Shown here: positions 25,524-33,526 of the stretch, in pieces
Position numbering within the stretch: position 1 is the first letter of the stretch
Layout of the letters: the number at the start of each line of letters is the position of its first letter
NCBI GenBank assembly: GCA_001796355.1
Contig: MGMG01000015.1
Coordinates: 1 to 40,386, forward strand
Length of the DNA stretch: 40,386 nt
Reading direction: 5' to 3'
Source of the DNA: Chloroflexi bacterium GWB2_54_36
GTDB lineage: Bacteria; Chloroflexota; Anaerolineae; Anaerolineales; Anaerolineaceae
The notes under the pieces: model-generated
The model's database searches: none
Seen by the model: the letters and a program-made list of their open reading frames with translations, nothing else
Told to the model about the DNA's origin: nothing
Program-made: the position numbers and the translations under genes

Positions 25524-25674
25524 GTTTATTGTTTAAATCCCCCTCCCCTTTCTTATTAAAATAGCTACGCAAATTCGTGTCATTATTAAGTACCCTGGAA
25601 TAAGACTTCTTGTATAATTTTTTGTATTCCGATTGGATTTGTCGGCAAATTAGTGACAGGAGAGGATGACTGGC

Positions 25675-26886
25675 ATGGATAAGACTCGTTACGACATCGT
25701 CATCATTGGGGGTGGAATCGTTGGGCTGGCAACAGCCATGGCTTTGACTCAGCGGACTAAATCGTCTATTTTGGTTTTGGAAGCGGAAAACCGGCTGGCC
25801 TTCCATCAAACCGGCAACAACAGTGGGGTCATTCATAGCGGAATTTATTACAAACCGGGGTCGCTTAAAGCTGAAAACTGCGTGCGGGGCCGGTTGGCGC
25901 TTTACAAATTCTGTGAAGACCACAACATCGCCCACGAACACTGTGGCAAAGTCATCGTAGCCCTCCACCCTGAAGAATTGCCTGCCCTGGAAACCCTGGA
26001 AAAACGCGGCGTAGCTAACGGATTGGAAGGGGTGCGCCGTCTGACTGCCAGCGAAATCAAGGATTACGAGCCGTATGCTACCGGAATTGCTGGCCTGGTC
26101 GTGCCCCAAACCGGTATTGTCGATTATGTGGCGGTAGTCAACAAGTACGCAGAGCTGGTGAAAGAAGCTGGCGGTGAAATTCGGACGAATTCAAGGGTGA
26201 CCGGCTTCAAAAAAGTTGGCGATGAATTTGTCTTAACCACACCTACCGGCGAGGTAACCTGCGCTGCGCTGATTAACTGTGGCGGACTTCAATCTGACCG
26301 GATCGCTGAAATGTGCGGCGTTGACCCGGGGTTGCAAATCATCCCTTTCCGCGGCGAATATTACGATATTGCTGAAGAAAAACGCGATCTGGTGAAAAAT
26401 CTCATCTATCCGGTGCCCGACCCGCGCTTCCCATTCCTGGGGGTTCATTTCACCCGCCGGGTCACCGGCGGCATCGAAGCCGGACCGAACGCAGTATTGG
26501 CCTTCAAGCGTGAAGGTTACAAAATGTTCTCGATCTCAGCTCCGGACATGGCCCAATACCTCTTTTACGGCGGTTTTTGGCGGATGGCTTCCAAATATTG
26601 GAAGATCGCCATCGGCGAATATTACCGCTCGTTTTCCAAAAAAGCGTTCGTCGAAGCTTTGCGCAAACTGGTCCCGGATCTCGATATTAATGATTTAACC
26701 CGCGGCGGAGCCGGTGTGCGAGCTCAAGCGCTCACTCCTGATGGTGCGCTTGTCGATGATTTTCGTATTGTCGAAGCTAAAAATATGGTGCATGTCCTCA
26801 ACGCCCCCTCCCCGGCTGCAACCGCTTCGATCGCCATTGGCCAGTCGATTGCGGAAATGGCGCAAAAGAATTTTGGGCTAAAGTAA
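25675..26886 (+). CDS. lhgO: L-2-hydroxyglutarate oxidase/dehydrogenase (LhgO family)
   Basis: A 403-residue FAD-dependent oxidoreductase of the DAO fold. It has the N-terminal dinucleotide motif DIVIIGGGIVGLATA, NNSGVIHSGIYYKPGSLKA (the substrate/FAD loop typical of LhgO), GIVDYVAVV, ALINCGGLQSD, and the C-terminal GAGVRAQAL and LNAPSPAATASIAIG motifs. It oxidises L-2-hydroxyglutarate to 2-oxoglutarate and passes electrons to the quinone pool. The start ATG 25675 is preferred because AGGAGAGG (25658-25665) directly abuts the alternative ATG 25666. Both give an intact protein. A hairpin follows downstream. It is not in an operon with its neighbours. Confidence 0.9.
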   Translation: MDKTRYDIVIIGGGIVGLATAMALTQRTKSSILVLEAENRLAFHQTGNNSGVIHSGIYYKPGSLKAENCVRGRLALYKFCEDHNIAHEHCGKVIVALHPEELPALETLEKRGVANGLEGVRRLTASEIKDYEPYATGIAGLVVPQTGIVDYVAVVNKYAELVKEAGGEIRTNSRVTGFKKVGDEFVLTTPTGEVTCAALINCGGLQSDRIAEMCGVDPGLQIIPFRGEYYDIAEEKRDLVKNLIYPVPDPRFPFLGVHFTRRVTGGIEAGPNAVLAFKREGYKMFSISAPDMAQYLFYGGFWRMASKYWKIAIGEYYRSFSKKAFVEALRKLVPDLDINDLTRGGAGVRAQALTPDGALVDDFRIVEAKNMVHVLNAPSPAATASIAIGQSIAEMAQKNFGLK

Positions 26887-27200
26887 GACCTTTCCTTACC
26901 GGCTGGTAAAAAAGGCGAGTTAATCTACCTGGATCATTTCTAATCCAGCGTTCTATGCTGTTTGGAGTCCCCTGCAGCCTTATGTGCAGGGTTGTATTAT
27001 TCACATATCCGGCGGGCGTTGATGGTTGTTGGGGTTTTTGTGGTTAAAGGTGAAATAGTGAGGTTTTATGTTAAATTATTGGCTACACGCAATTTTATAT
27101 TCAATTATCGTCAATCCGCTGCCTATGCGCTGCATTGGATAGTTTCTTGAGTTTATGGTTTAATAACTTCCAATCAAAAACGCTACCTGGGAGGGAATCC
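26887..27200. other. Intergenic region between lhgO and the aldo/keto reductase gene
   Basis: About 310 bases, AT-rich towards the right end. Apart from the hairpin at 26970-26991 and a possible promoter (TTGGAT 27135, TTTAAT 27159) for the next gene, I see nothing in it. Confidence 0.5.
26970..26998 (+). terminator. Probable intrinsic terminator downstream of lhgO
   Basis: CCCTGCA (26970-26976) and TGCAGGG (26985-26991) form a perfect 7-bp stem with an 8-base loop, followed by the T-rich TTGTATT. It lies 84 bases after the lhgO stop. Confidence 0.45.
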
Positions 27201-28178
27201 ATGAAATATCGTCATCTTGGCAAGGCTGGAATTAAATTAAGCGCGCTTTCTCTCGGCGCCTGGGTCACTTATGGTGGGCAGGTCGGCCAGGAAATTGCTG
27301 AAAAATGCATGCTCGCAGCATACAATGCCGGCGTCAATTTCTTTGACAACGCCGAAGCATACGCCGATGGCAATGCCGAAATTGTGATGGGGAATGTCAT
27401 CAAGAAGTTGGCATGGCGGCGTGAAGACCTGGTCGTCTCGACAAAGATTTTTTGGGGCGGTAAAGGCCCCAACGACCGCGGTTTATCCCACAAGCACATC
27501 ATCGAAGGCGTCAATAACGCCCTACGCCGTCTGCAAATGGATTATGTCGATCTGGTTTTCTGCCACCGTCCTGATCCAGAGACCCCTATCGAGGAAACTG
27601 TGCGGGCGATGGATGTGATCATAAAACAAGGCAAAGCCTTCTACTGGGGCACCTCGGAATGGAGCGCGGGTGAAATCTTAAAGGCCGATGGCATTGCCCG
27701 ACAGTACGGCCTCACTCCCCCCAGTATGGAGCAGCCGCAATACAACATGTTCCACCGCAACATCTTCGAGATCGAATACGATCCCATTTTTAAGCAATTA
27801 GGCTACGGCACCACCATCTGGAGCCCGCTGGCATCCGGGGTCCTATCCGGTAAATACGCCAACGGAATCCCCGCAGGCAGCCGCGCTGCGCTGCCTGGTT
27901 TTGATTGGCTGCAAGAGCACCAAATCACCGCTGAAAGAATCGAAAAAGTTAAACATTTGTCGGTTATTGCCGCCGATCTTGGCTGTACCATGTCGCAACT
28001 GGCACTGGCCTGGTGCCTGAAGAATCCAAACGTCAGCACGGTGATCACCGGCGCTTCCCGGCCTGAACAGGTAGAAGAGAACATGAAAGCCATTGATTTC
28101 GAGGATAAATTAACGCCGGAGGTCATGGAGAAAATCGAACTTGTGCTCGACAATAAACCCGAGCGGTATGTCGCCTAA
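27201..28178 (+). CDS. Aldo/keto reductase (voltage-gated K+ channel beta-subunit-like)
   Basis: A 325-residue NADPH-type aldo/keto reductase. The catalytic tetrad is visible in [11 protein letters not shown] (Asp and Tyr), STKIFWGG (Lys) and VFCHRPDP (His). The Gx[14 protein letters not shown] and [13 protein letters not shown] segments and the C-terminal [15 protein letters not shown] cofactor motif match the Kv-beta/AKR6-like branch. The frame is open from 27135, but ATG 27201 is supported by GGGAGGG and by the canonical N-terminal [11 protein letters not shown] strong terminator follows. The physiological substrate is unknown. Confidence 0.92.
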   Translation: MKYRHLGKAGIKLSALSLGAWVTYGGQVGQEIAEKCMLAAYNAGVNFFDNAEAYADGNAEIVMGNVIKKLAWRREDLVVSTKIFWGGKGPNDRGLSHKHIIEGVNNALRRLQMDYVDLVFCHRPDPETPIEETVRAMDVIIKQGKAFYWGTSEWSAGEILKADGIARQYGLTPPSMEQPQYNMFHRNIFEIEYDPIFKQLGYGTTIWSPLASGVLSGKYANGIPAGSRAALPGFDWLQEHQITAERIEKVKHLSVIAADLGCTMSQLALAWCLKNPNVSTVITGASRPEQVEENMKAIDFEDKLTPEVMEKIELVLDNKPERYVA

Positions 28179-28201
28179 CCGGTTTTCTTTACGGTGAAAC
28201 C

Positions 28202-28235
28202 AAAAAGCGAGACCTTTTGGGGGTCTCGCTTTTTT
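28202..28235. terminator. Strong bidirectional intrinsic terminator
   Basis: AAAAAGCGAGACC (28202-28214) pairs perfectly with GGTCTCGCTTTTT (28222-28234) around a 7-base loop. T-runs stand on both strands, so it serves both the aldo/keto reductase gene and the opposing cyclase/GNAT-like operon. Confidence 0.9.
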
Positions 28236-28254
28236 ATAGCAGGATCGTAGAAAA

Positions 28255-28980
28255 TTAAACCAGAACTTCGTCCGGAACACGCATGACTTCATTGGCCTTA
28301 ATAACTTCGTCGGGCACATTGAAATCGAGTTCGGTACCAGTCATCTGCTTGACATAATTCTTTACCATCTGATCCCAGTACTTCTTGGTCACATAGTAAA
28401 CGCGGGCGCCGCCCAGCTCATGCTGCACATCCGGCCAGGGGTAGGACGGTTGTGCCATACCAACACCCCAGCGGGCCCATCCATTGTAGCTTTCGTAGGT
28501 GGCCCACCATTCCTTGTTGCCAAGGATTTCAAAGCCGTAGTAGGCCTTTGCGTAGTACATGACCGCGCCGATGCGGCCGCCGCGAATGAGAGCCATGGTG
28601 TGCAGGCTGATATTGATATCTTCGTTCATCAACCGGCCGTTTGCGAAACCAGCCCACAAGCCGTCAATCAGACCCACCAGGGTGTAGGGATCCTTTAGAC
28701 GCTTGCGGTACCAGCCGAGAACTTCTGAATAGACGCGGGCGCCGACAATGTCGTAGAAGTCGTGGTCGACTTCCAGGAATTTTTTCAGGTAATCCAGCAT
28801 CATGGGGGCTTCTTCCAATTTCGCTTCGCGAATCAGAAGAGTCCGGCCGTCTTTTAACTTGACCTGGCAAACCGGCCAGGGTTTGAGATCCAGGGCTGGG
28901 CCTTGAAGAATAGCTTCAATTTCTTCAGCATCGAACTCAACGGTGGGTTGCGATGCTTTTTCAGGAAGGGGTACACGCAT
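28255..28980 (-). CDS. GNAT-like protein of unknown function, second gene of the cyclase operon
   Basis: A 241-residue soluble protein. Residues ~40-180 resemble a GNAT acetyltransferase opening (VKLKDGRTLLIREAKLEEA, a common first strand and helix) with a later GGRIGAVMYYAKAYYGF that sits where the acetyl-CoA loop RGxGIG should be. The canonical motif is degenerate, and the aromatic-rich tail (EWWATYESYNGWARWGVG; YVTKKYWDQMVKNYV) is unusual. The N-terminal 40 residues carry no GNAT feature. AGGAG precedes the ATG. It lies 32 bases downstream of the cyclase gene and ends at the strong terminator. It could be a true acetyltransferase, a pseudo-enzyme, or a partner of the cyclase. Confidence 0.7.
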   Translation of the reverse strand: MRVPLPEKASQPTVEFDAEEIEAILQGPALDLKPWPVCQVKLKDGRTLLIREAKLEEAPMMLDYLKKFLEVDHDFYDIVGARVYSEVLGWYRKRLKDPYTLVGLIDGLWAGFANGRLMNEDINISLHTMALIRGGRIGAVMYYAKAYYGFEILGNKEWWATYESYNGWARWGVGMAQPSYPWPDVQHELGGARVYYVTKKYWDQMVKNYVKQMTGTELDFNVPDEVIKANEVMRVPDEVLV

Positions 28981-29012
28981 TTTGAGGTCTCCTCTATTAA
29001 TATTTGGCGAAA

Positions 29013-29894
29013 TTACGCCAGGTTTGCTTTAGAAATCGCGTTGAGGCTCTCAACATGTTTCTGGTTGGTCGCATCACCGAATTTCGTCTTGGGAAGCTCG
29101 GCTTTCTTCTTCATCATGTCTTCGTACTCATCGTCATCCACGATGGCGACGCAGCGGCCAATACTGGCCTCGCCGTCGACAAAGCGCCATGGGAAGAAAC
29201 CGATCGGAACGCGGCGGTTGAGGATGAGATCCAGATCACCGCCAATGCACTCGGCATGGATGATCCCGTAGGGGAACATTTCCAGATGCATCAGTTGGTA
29301 TTTCGAATCATCGTAGAATTCACCGATGCTCATGCCAAGTTTTTTCTTGAATACTTTTTCCGCTTGCCGCGCCTGGCGGGGCATCCAATCGCGGATGATG
29401 GTATTCATCGGGTGGTCCGCGCTGCCGCAGTCCAGGCCAATCCAGCGAATGTGCTTGGCCTTGCAAAAGTCAGCAAATTCCCGGTCAGGCCCTGGGTGCA
29501 TCACCATGTAGCGAATTTCATTCGCGGTCGGTTGATCCCAGCCAAAGTGATGGTAACCAGTGTGAATGATGAGAATGTCGCCATCTTTGACCTCAACCCG
29601 GTCGGTGATCATTTTGCTGGTGTAAACGTCATAATCGCCACACACGTCGGAAAGATCCACAACAGCAGCGTCATGAACCAGGAAGTCCATCGGCAGCGAA
29701 GCCATGTCGCGGCCCGGGGTATGGAAGTGAATCTCACCGTCCATGTGCGTTCCAAGATGGTTCGAGTGAGTCACGACCTGCCCGTTTGCGCCGTTGGGGG
29801 CTAAACGTTTGAAGTATTTAACCTGCAGCGGCTCATAAGTAGGCCACGGCGGGGTACCGATTCCAAGAGGAATGGTTAAGTCAATAAACTTCAT
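29013..29894 (-). CDS. Cyclase family metal-dependent hydrolase (kynurenine formamidase-like fold)
   Basis: A 293-residue protein of the PF04199 cyclase family. The metal motif HLGTHMDGEIHF (46-57) matches the HxGTHxDxxxHF pattern of bacterial kynurenine formamidases and isatin hydrolases. Further family features are LIIHTGYH, WIGLDCGSADHPMN, and MFPYGIIHAECIGGDLDLIL near the C-terminus. It would hydrolyse an amide or cyclic amide; the exact substrate is open. AAGGAG precedes ATG 29894. It heads a two-gene operon with the GNAT-like gene, and a structured leader region lies upstream. Confidence 0.88.
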   Translation of the reverse strand: MKFIDLTIPLGIGTPPWPTYEPLQVKYFKRLAPNGANGQVVTHSNHLGTHMDGEIHFHTPGRDMASLPMDFLVHDAAVVDLSDVCGDYDVYTSKMITDRVEVKDGDILIIHTGYHHFGWDQPTANEIRYMVMHPGPDREFADFCKAKHIRWIGLDCGSADHPMNTIIRDWMPRQARQAEKVFKKKLGMSIGEFYDDSKYQLMHLEMFPYGIIHAECIGGDLDLILNRRVPIGFFPWRFVDGEASIGRCVAIVDDDEYEDMMKKKAELPKTKFGDATNQKHVESLNAISKANLA

Positions 29895-29990
29895 ACTAAG
29901 TCTCCTTTCAATGGACGGAATTAATGTTTTGAAATCCGCTACGACGTTCTGCGGGGGTTCCCAGTATTAGGTAGAGACTGGCTAACTAAA

Positions 29991-30053
29991 TCTCCCCTGT
30001 ATAGACTGTTACAGGGGAGACCGGGTACGGCTCAACAAGGCGGTTTGTAGCCG
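29991..30053 (-). promoter_or_regulatory. Two hairpins upstream of the cyclase operon (candidate structured leader)
   Basis: Read on the minus strand, the first hairpin is 30028-30053: CGGCT/AGCCG then ACAA/TTGT, with a 2-base bulge and 6-base loop. The second is 29991-30020, a perfect 10-bp stem TCTCCCCTGT/ACAGGGGAGA with a 10-base loop. They end about 96 bases before the cyclase ATG. The rest of 29895-30198 is non-coding. Whether it is transcribed is unknown. Confidence 0.4.
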
Positions 30054-30198
30054 AAACAATCCATGGAGAACATCAACCAGGCGTGCGACATCAAAATCAT
30101 TCCTCGGGTCACTGGACAGTAAAGTATTTAACAAAACAAACAGATGGAATTGGTCGGTAAGGCTTTACCTTTAGAAATTATCTTATAAAATAAGTAGC

Positions 30199-31146
30199 GT
30201 GTCAACTGATGAACCTCACATAGATTGTCTAACAACCGGCAGAAACACGCCTGGTATTACCGTATCCGCAACTTCCATTGGTCGGCCGGCGGTTGATGTT
30301 TTGGCTCAGGGGAAAGAATTTATCATCCGAGGTGTGACATCTCGCGGAATCTTCGTTTCGGTTGATGAAAAGGCCATTATCTTTCTTTCCCGGGAGCGAT
30401 TCAAAGGGCCTTTGATCGTCAACCTTCCGTGGGATCCGATTGTTCTGGATCAAATCGCGATTAAGGCGGAAGGGAAAGTTTGCCCGCATGGTTTCAGGTT
30501 TTTGTACCCAGATTTGTTCATCGACCTCTCCTCCGCTGAAACATGGTCTGCGGTAAATCTGTGGAGTCCGATTCCCCCTCCGGGATCGACAGCAAACCGT
30601 TCCCAAATTTCTGGTTTTCTAAATTTGCTCCAATCCAGGGCAAGCGCTCCGAATGAAATGATAGCGGCTGCACGCCAGGCCATTAACCCGGCCACCCTCC
30701 CCCAACCGGATGATGGCGACGAAACCTCAAAATATATCCATCAGGTTTACCGGGCCGTTCAAGCCAACGACTTGACTGCTCTGCAGTCTGCAGCTCACTA
30801 TCTGGCAGGCCGTGGCCGGGGTCTCACACCCTCAGGGGATGATTTTTTGCTCGGATTAGTATACGGCTTATTTATGCTCCCCTACCGGTTCCAAGTTATC
30901 CGGGAGCCAGCATCCGCCATGATCGTCGCCACGGTCAAAAAACGCTCAACCCTGATTAGCGCAAACTTAGTCGAATGCGCCGCTGCCGGGGAGGTTGACG
31001 AACGCCTTGGGACAGCCTTCCAGGCCATGCTCCACCCTGAACTCCCGCCGGATGCAGCCATCCGCGGGATATTGGGTTGGGGCAGTTCATCTGGTATGGA
31101 CGCGACTGCAGGAATGTCTGTAATTATAGCTGGTGAGAAAAATTAA
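30199..31146 (+). CDS. DUF2877 domain protein
   Basis: A 315-residue protein matching DUF2877, with GRGLTPSGDDFLLGLVYGL and STLISANLVECAAAGEV in the C-terminal half and ILGWGSSSGMDATAGM at the end. These proteins have no proven biochemical function but often sit beside FdrA-type and purine or ureide degradation genes. The start is GTG 30199 with no Shine-Dalgarno. A TATAAAAT at 30184-30191 is close enough to suggest a leaderless or near-leaderless mRNA. An internal start is possible because the conserved part begins near residue 20. It is convergent with the M1 peptidase gene. Confidence 0.75.
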   Translation: MSTDEPHIDCLTTGRNTPGITVSATSIGRPAVDVLAQGKEFIIRGVTSRGIFVSVDEKAIIFLSRERFKGPLIVNLPWDPIVLDQIAIKAEGKVCPHGFRFLYPDLFIDLSSAETWSAVNLWSPIPPPGSTANRSQISGFLNLLQSRASAPNEMIAAARQAINPATLPQPDDGDETSKYIHQVYRAVQANDLTALQSAAHYLAGRGRGLTPSGDDFLLGLVYGLFMLPYRFQVIREPASAMIVATVKKRSTLISANLVECAAAGEVDERLGTAFQAMLHPELPPDAAIRGILGWGSSSGMDATAGMSVIIAGEKN

Positions 31147-31175
31147 GTTGTTTAATATATTGGCTATGCGCATCA

Positions 31176-32684
31176 TTAAGGTGTTTGCTTAAAATATTTT
31201 GCCCGCAATTCATTGAATGGGTAACCGGACGCGTCTTTAAACATCACCCAGAATTTTTCCGCGCTCGATATTTTTCGATATTCCTGCTGCAAGTAGCGTT
31301 GCATGGCGGCATTATATGCCTCAATCCCTACCTGCTCACGCAACTCGAACAAGAATTGGGCCGAACGTAAATAGGTCGCATTCCGGTAGGCGATATAAGA
31401 AGGATAATCATAAATGGCCAGATCAATATAACCGACTGGCTGGTAAAAATTCACCCGGTACGCCCACCACCAGTCCATCTGATCGGGATAATAGTTTTCC
31501 AGGTATTGCAATTCAGCAAAAGTAGCCAGACCTTCGTCTAGCCAGGGCTCCATCGCCTGATCGCTTCCGACGGCTCCAAACCACCATTGGTGGGCCATCT
31601 CATGCACGGTGATCAGTGACAAATAACCATTGATCGTTCCGTCATACAGGTCGTAAAACCCCTTGCTGACGAAGTACAAGCCGTCGAACTCCATGCCGTC
31701 CAAAAAGTCCGCCTGGACAATACTGACTTGCTGATTCGGCAAGGGCCCAAACAACTCTGTATACAATGCTGCAGCCTGGGCGGCATACTCCAATACCGCC
31801 TGGTTCGGGATGCGGCTGTTTGGAAAGGCGTAGGCCATAATCGAGACACCGGCTGCTTCGGTTTCCAGCATCTCGTAATCCGCGCTGATAGAGACTGCGA
31901 ACGTGCGCGCCTGCTGCAGTGCAAACTGATACTGATTTTCTGTGCGTTCTGCTGGACTGCTGGCTGCCACGACCAGTGGAATGGGGTTTCCCGTAATTTC
32001 AAGTTGGATATCAAAATCCGCCGCAGGGTAAACCAGCGACTCGCCAAAGATGGGCGGTGTATGGACGATCCACTGGTGTTGATCGTCCAGCGGCGGGATG
32101 AAAGCGTACCAGTCAACCAGGTTGAGTTGCCGCTCCGTATACCCGTAAGGTTGCGGCTTGTACATCTCGGACGGCGGCGGGATTGCCGGCAGCTTGATAT
32201 CGTACTTTAAAAGTATCTGCAGGGGCTCATTCGATGAGCGCTCAGGCAGGTCAAACTGCAGTTGATTGCCAGCCAAAGTGAAATTTTCGATCAAGGTTTG
32301 GTCAACGGCTATGCTGTTTAATAAGAAACCGTTTGGGTAACGATTCGGTTCCACCACCAGCACCAGCGCCTGAATATCCGCTGGTAGGAAGTTAATCGAA
32401 ATCACCTGCTCGATTTCAGCCGTTTTTTGGCTGTAATCCAGGCGGGCAGTAATGTCGTAACTCAGGGCGTATTCAACAGGACCATCCGGCGTGGGCGTGA
32501 CCGCATCCGTCGGGTCGGATGTTGGCGATTCGGTTTCAGTCGCAGCTGGCGAGACTTCGATTGTCGGGCTGTCAGGCAGGGGCGTGTCAGAAATTGGGTT
32601 GGATTCAGTTGCCTTTCCACAGCCAGCCGCAGTCAGGGTCAGGGAAACAACAATGACGATGTTGAGTAGGTGGTGTCTTTTCAT
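31176..32684 (-). CDS. M1 family metallopeptidase lipoprotein
   Basis: A 502-residue protein with a signal peptide and lipobox TAAGC (Cys22), then a Thr/Ser/Pro-rich linker (to about residue 68). The N-terminal M1-like beta domain is followed by the catalytic gluzincin domain. Zinc ligands are His361, His365 (HEMAH) and Glu384 (WLDEGLA), 18 residues apart as expected. The exopeptidase motif GAMEN is replaced by DGMEFDG (329-335), so the exact substrate mode is uncertain. It is probably anchored on the outer face of the cell membrane and cleaves peptides. There is no good Shine-Dalgarno. Confidence 0.9.
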   Translation of the reverse strand: MKRHHLLNIVIVVSLTLTAAGCGKATESNPISDTPLPDSPTIEVSPAATETESPTSDPTDAVTPTPDGPVEYALSYDITARLDYSQKTAEIEQVISINFLPADIQALVLVVEPNRYPNGFLLNSIAVDQTLIENFTLAGNQLQFDLPERSSNEPLQILLKYDIKLPAIPPPSEMYKPQPYGYTERQLNLVDWYAFIPPLDDQHQWIVHTPPIFGESLVYPAADFDIQLEITGNPIPLVVAASSPAERTENQYQFALQQARTFAVSISADYEMLETEAAGVSIMAYAFPNSRIPNQAVLEYAAQAAALYTELFGPLPNQQVSIVQADFLDGMEFDGLYFVSKGFYDLYDGTINGYLSLITVHEMAHQWWFGAVGSDQAMEPWLDEGLATFAELQYLENYYPDQMDWWWAYRVNFYQPVGYIDLAIYDYPSYIAYRNATYLRSAQFLFELREQVGIEAYNAAMQRYLQQEYRKISSAEKFWVMFKDASGYPFNELRAKYFKQTP

Positions 32685-32744
32685 AACTGCGCGCAGTCGA
32701 TGATTTCAGTGTTCAAACGAAAAACCAATCCCCACAGCGCACAG

Positions 32745-32750
32745 TATAAT
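32745..32750 (+). promoter_or_regulatory. -10 box for the P-loop protein gene
   Basis: A perfect TATAAT 37 bases before ATG 32788. An ATG 7 bases further on (32757) opens only a short unrelated frame. The GAGGAG ribosome site at 32780-32785 supports 32788 as the real start. The -35 is poor. Confidence 0.4.
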
Positions 32751-32787
32751 TGACCCATGGAATTAAGTCTAACCTACCTGAGGAGCC

Positions 32788-33525
32788 ATGACTACCCCAC
32801 CTTGCTTCGACACACTCGTCATCCTGGCTCGCCCAGGCGCTGGCAAATCCGAAATCATCGATTTTCTGAAAAGGACTCCGCCTGAGCAACGGCAAGAGAC
32901 TTTCCATGTCGGACAAGTCACTGAGTTTGATGACTTTCCAATGTTGTGGACCTGGTTTGAGGAGGATGCTATCCTTGACCGGCTGGGGCATCCCCGTTTG
33001 CATACTGATTCGGACGGGTACTTTATCGGCGAGCACCTGTGGGACTTGTTAATAGAACGCTTATGCCTGAGTCACGCGAAATGGCTGCGCGACCGCAAAC
33101 ATGACACCCTGTGCCATACTGCGTTCATTGAATTTTCCCGCGGCAGTGAACATGGCGGGTATCGACGTGCATTCCAACACCTCACGCCCGAGGTAGCCAG
33201 CCGGGCTGCTATCTTGTATGTTAACGTATCCTGGCAAGAGTCGCTGCGAAAAAATCGAAGGCGGTTTAATCCCAACCATCCCGACAGCGTTTTGGAACAT
33301 GGCATTGAGGATCAAAAATTAGAACGACTCTACCGTGAAGTTGATTGGGAGCAGGTATCAGCCCAGAATCCTGATTACATCACAATCCAAGGCATCAAAG
33401 TTCCGTATGTGGTCTTCGAAAACGAAGATGACGTGACCACCAGCCGGGGTGATGTGCTGGCAACCCGCCTCAATACTACTTTGGCGAATTTGTGGGAAAC
33501 CTGGCGTAAATCCCGCAGTGAATAA
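32788..33525 (+). CDS. Uncharacterised P-loop NTPase
   Basis: A 245-residue protein with Walker A ARPGAGKSE (14-22), the sole motif that I can assign. Downstream are the aspartate-rich HVGQVTEFDDFP, ILDRLGHPRLHTDSDGYFIG, and CHTAFIEFSRGSEHGGYRRAF with ILYVNVSWQESLRKNRRRFN, a layout of a small nucleoside- or metabolite-kinase with a positively charged lid. I do not recognise a family. It could be a kinase or a GTP/ATP switch. It is divergent from the M1 peptidase gene. The stop is separated from the stop of typA by one base. Confidence 0.78.
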   Translation: MTTPPCFDTLVILARPGAGKSEIIDFLKRTPPEQRQETFHVGQVTEFDDFPMLWTWFEEDAILDRLGHPRLHTDSDGYFIGEHLWDLLIERLCLSHAKWLRDRKHDTLCHTAFIEFSRGSEHGGYRRAFQHLTPEVASRAAILYVNVSWQESLRKNRRRFNPNHPDSVLEHGIEDQKLERLYREVDWEQVSAQNPDYITIQGIKVPYVVFENEDDVTTSRGDVLATRLNTTLANLWETWRKSRSE

Positions 33526-33526
33526 T

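Noticed and set aside
25450..26109. 219-residue frame on the minus strand
   Set aside because: It runs antisense to the recombinase 3' end and the start of lhgO, with no family features.
29004..29804. 266-residue frame on the plus strand
   Set aside because: It is the antisense shadow of the cyclase gene, which has a full metal motif and ribosome site.
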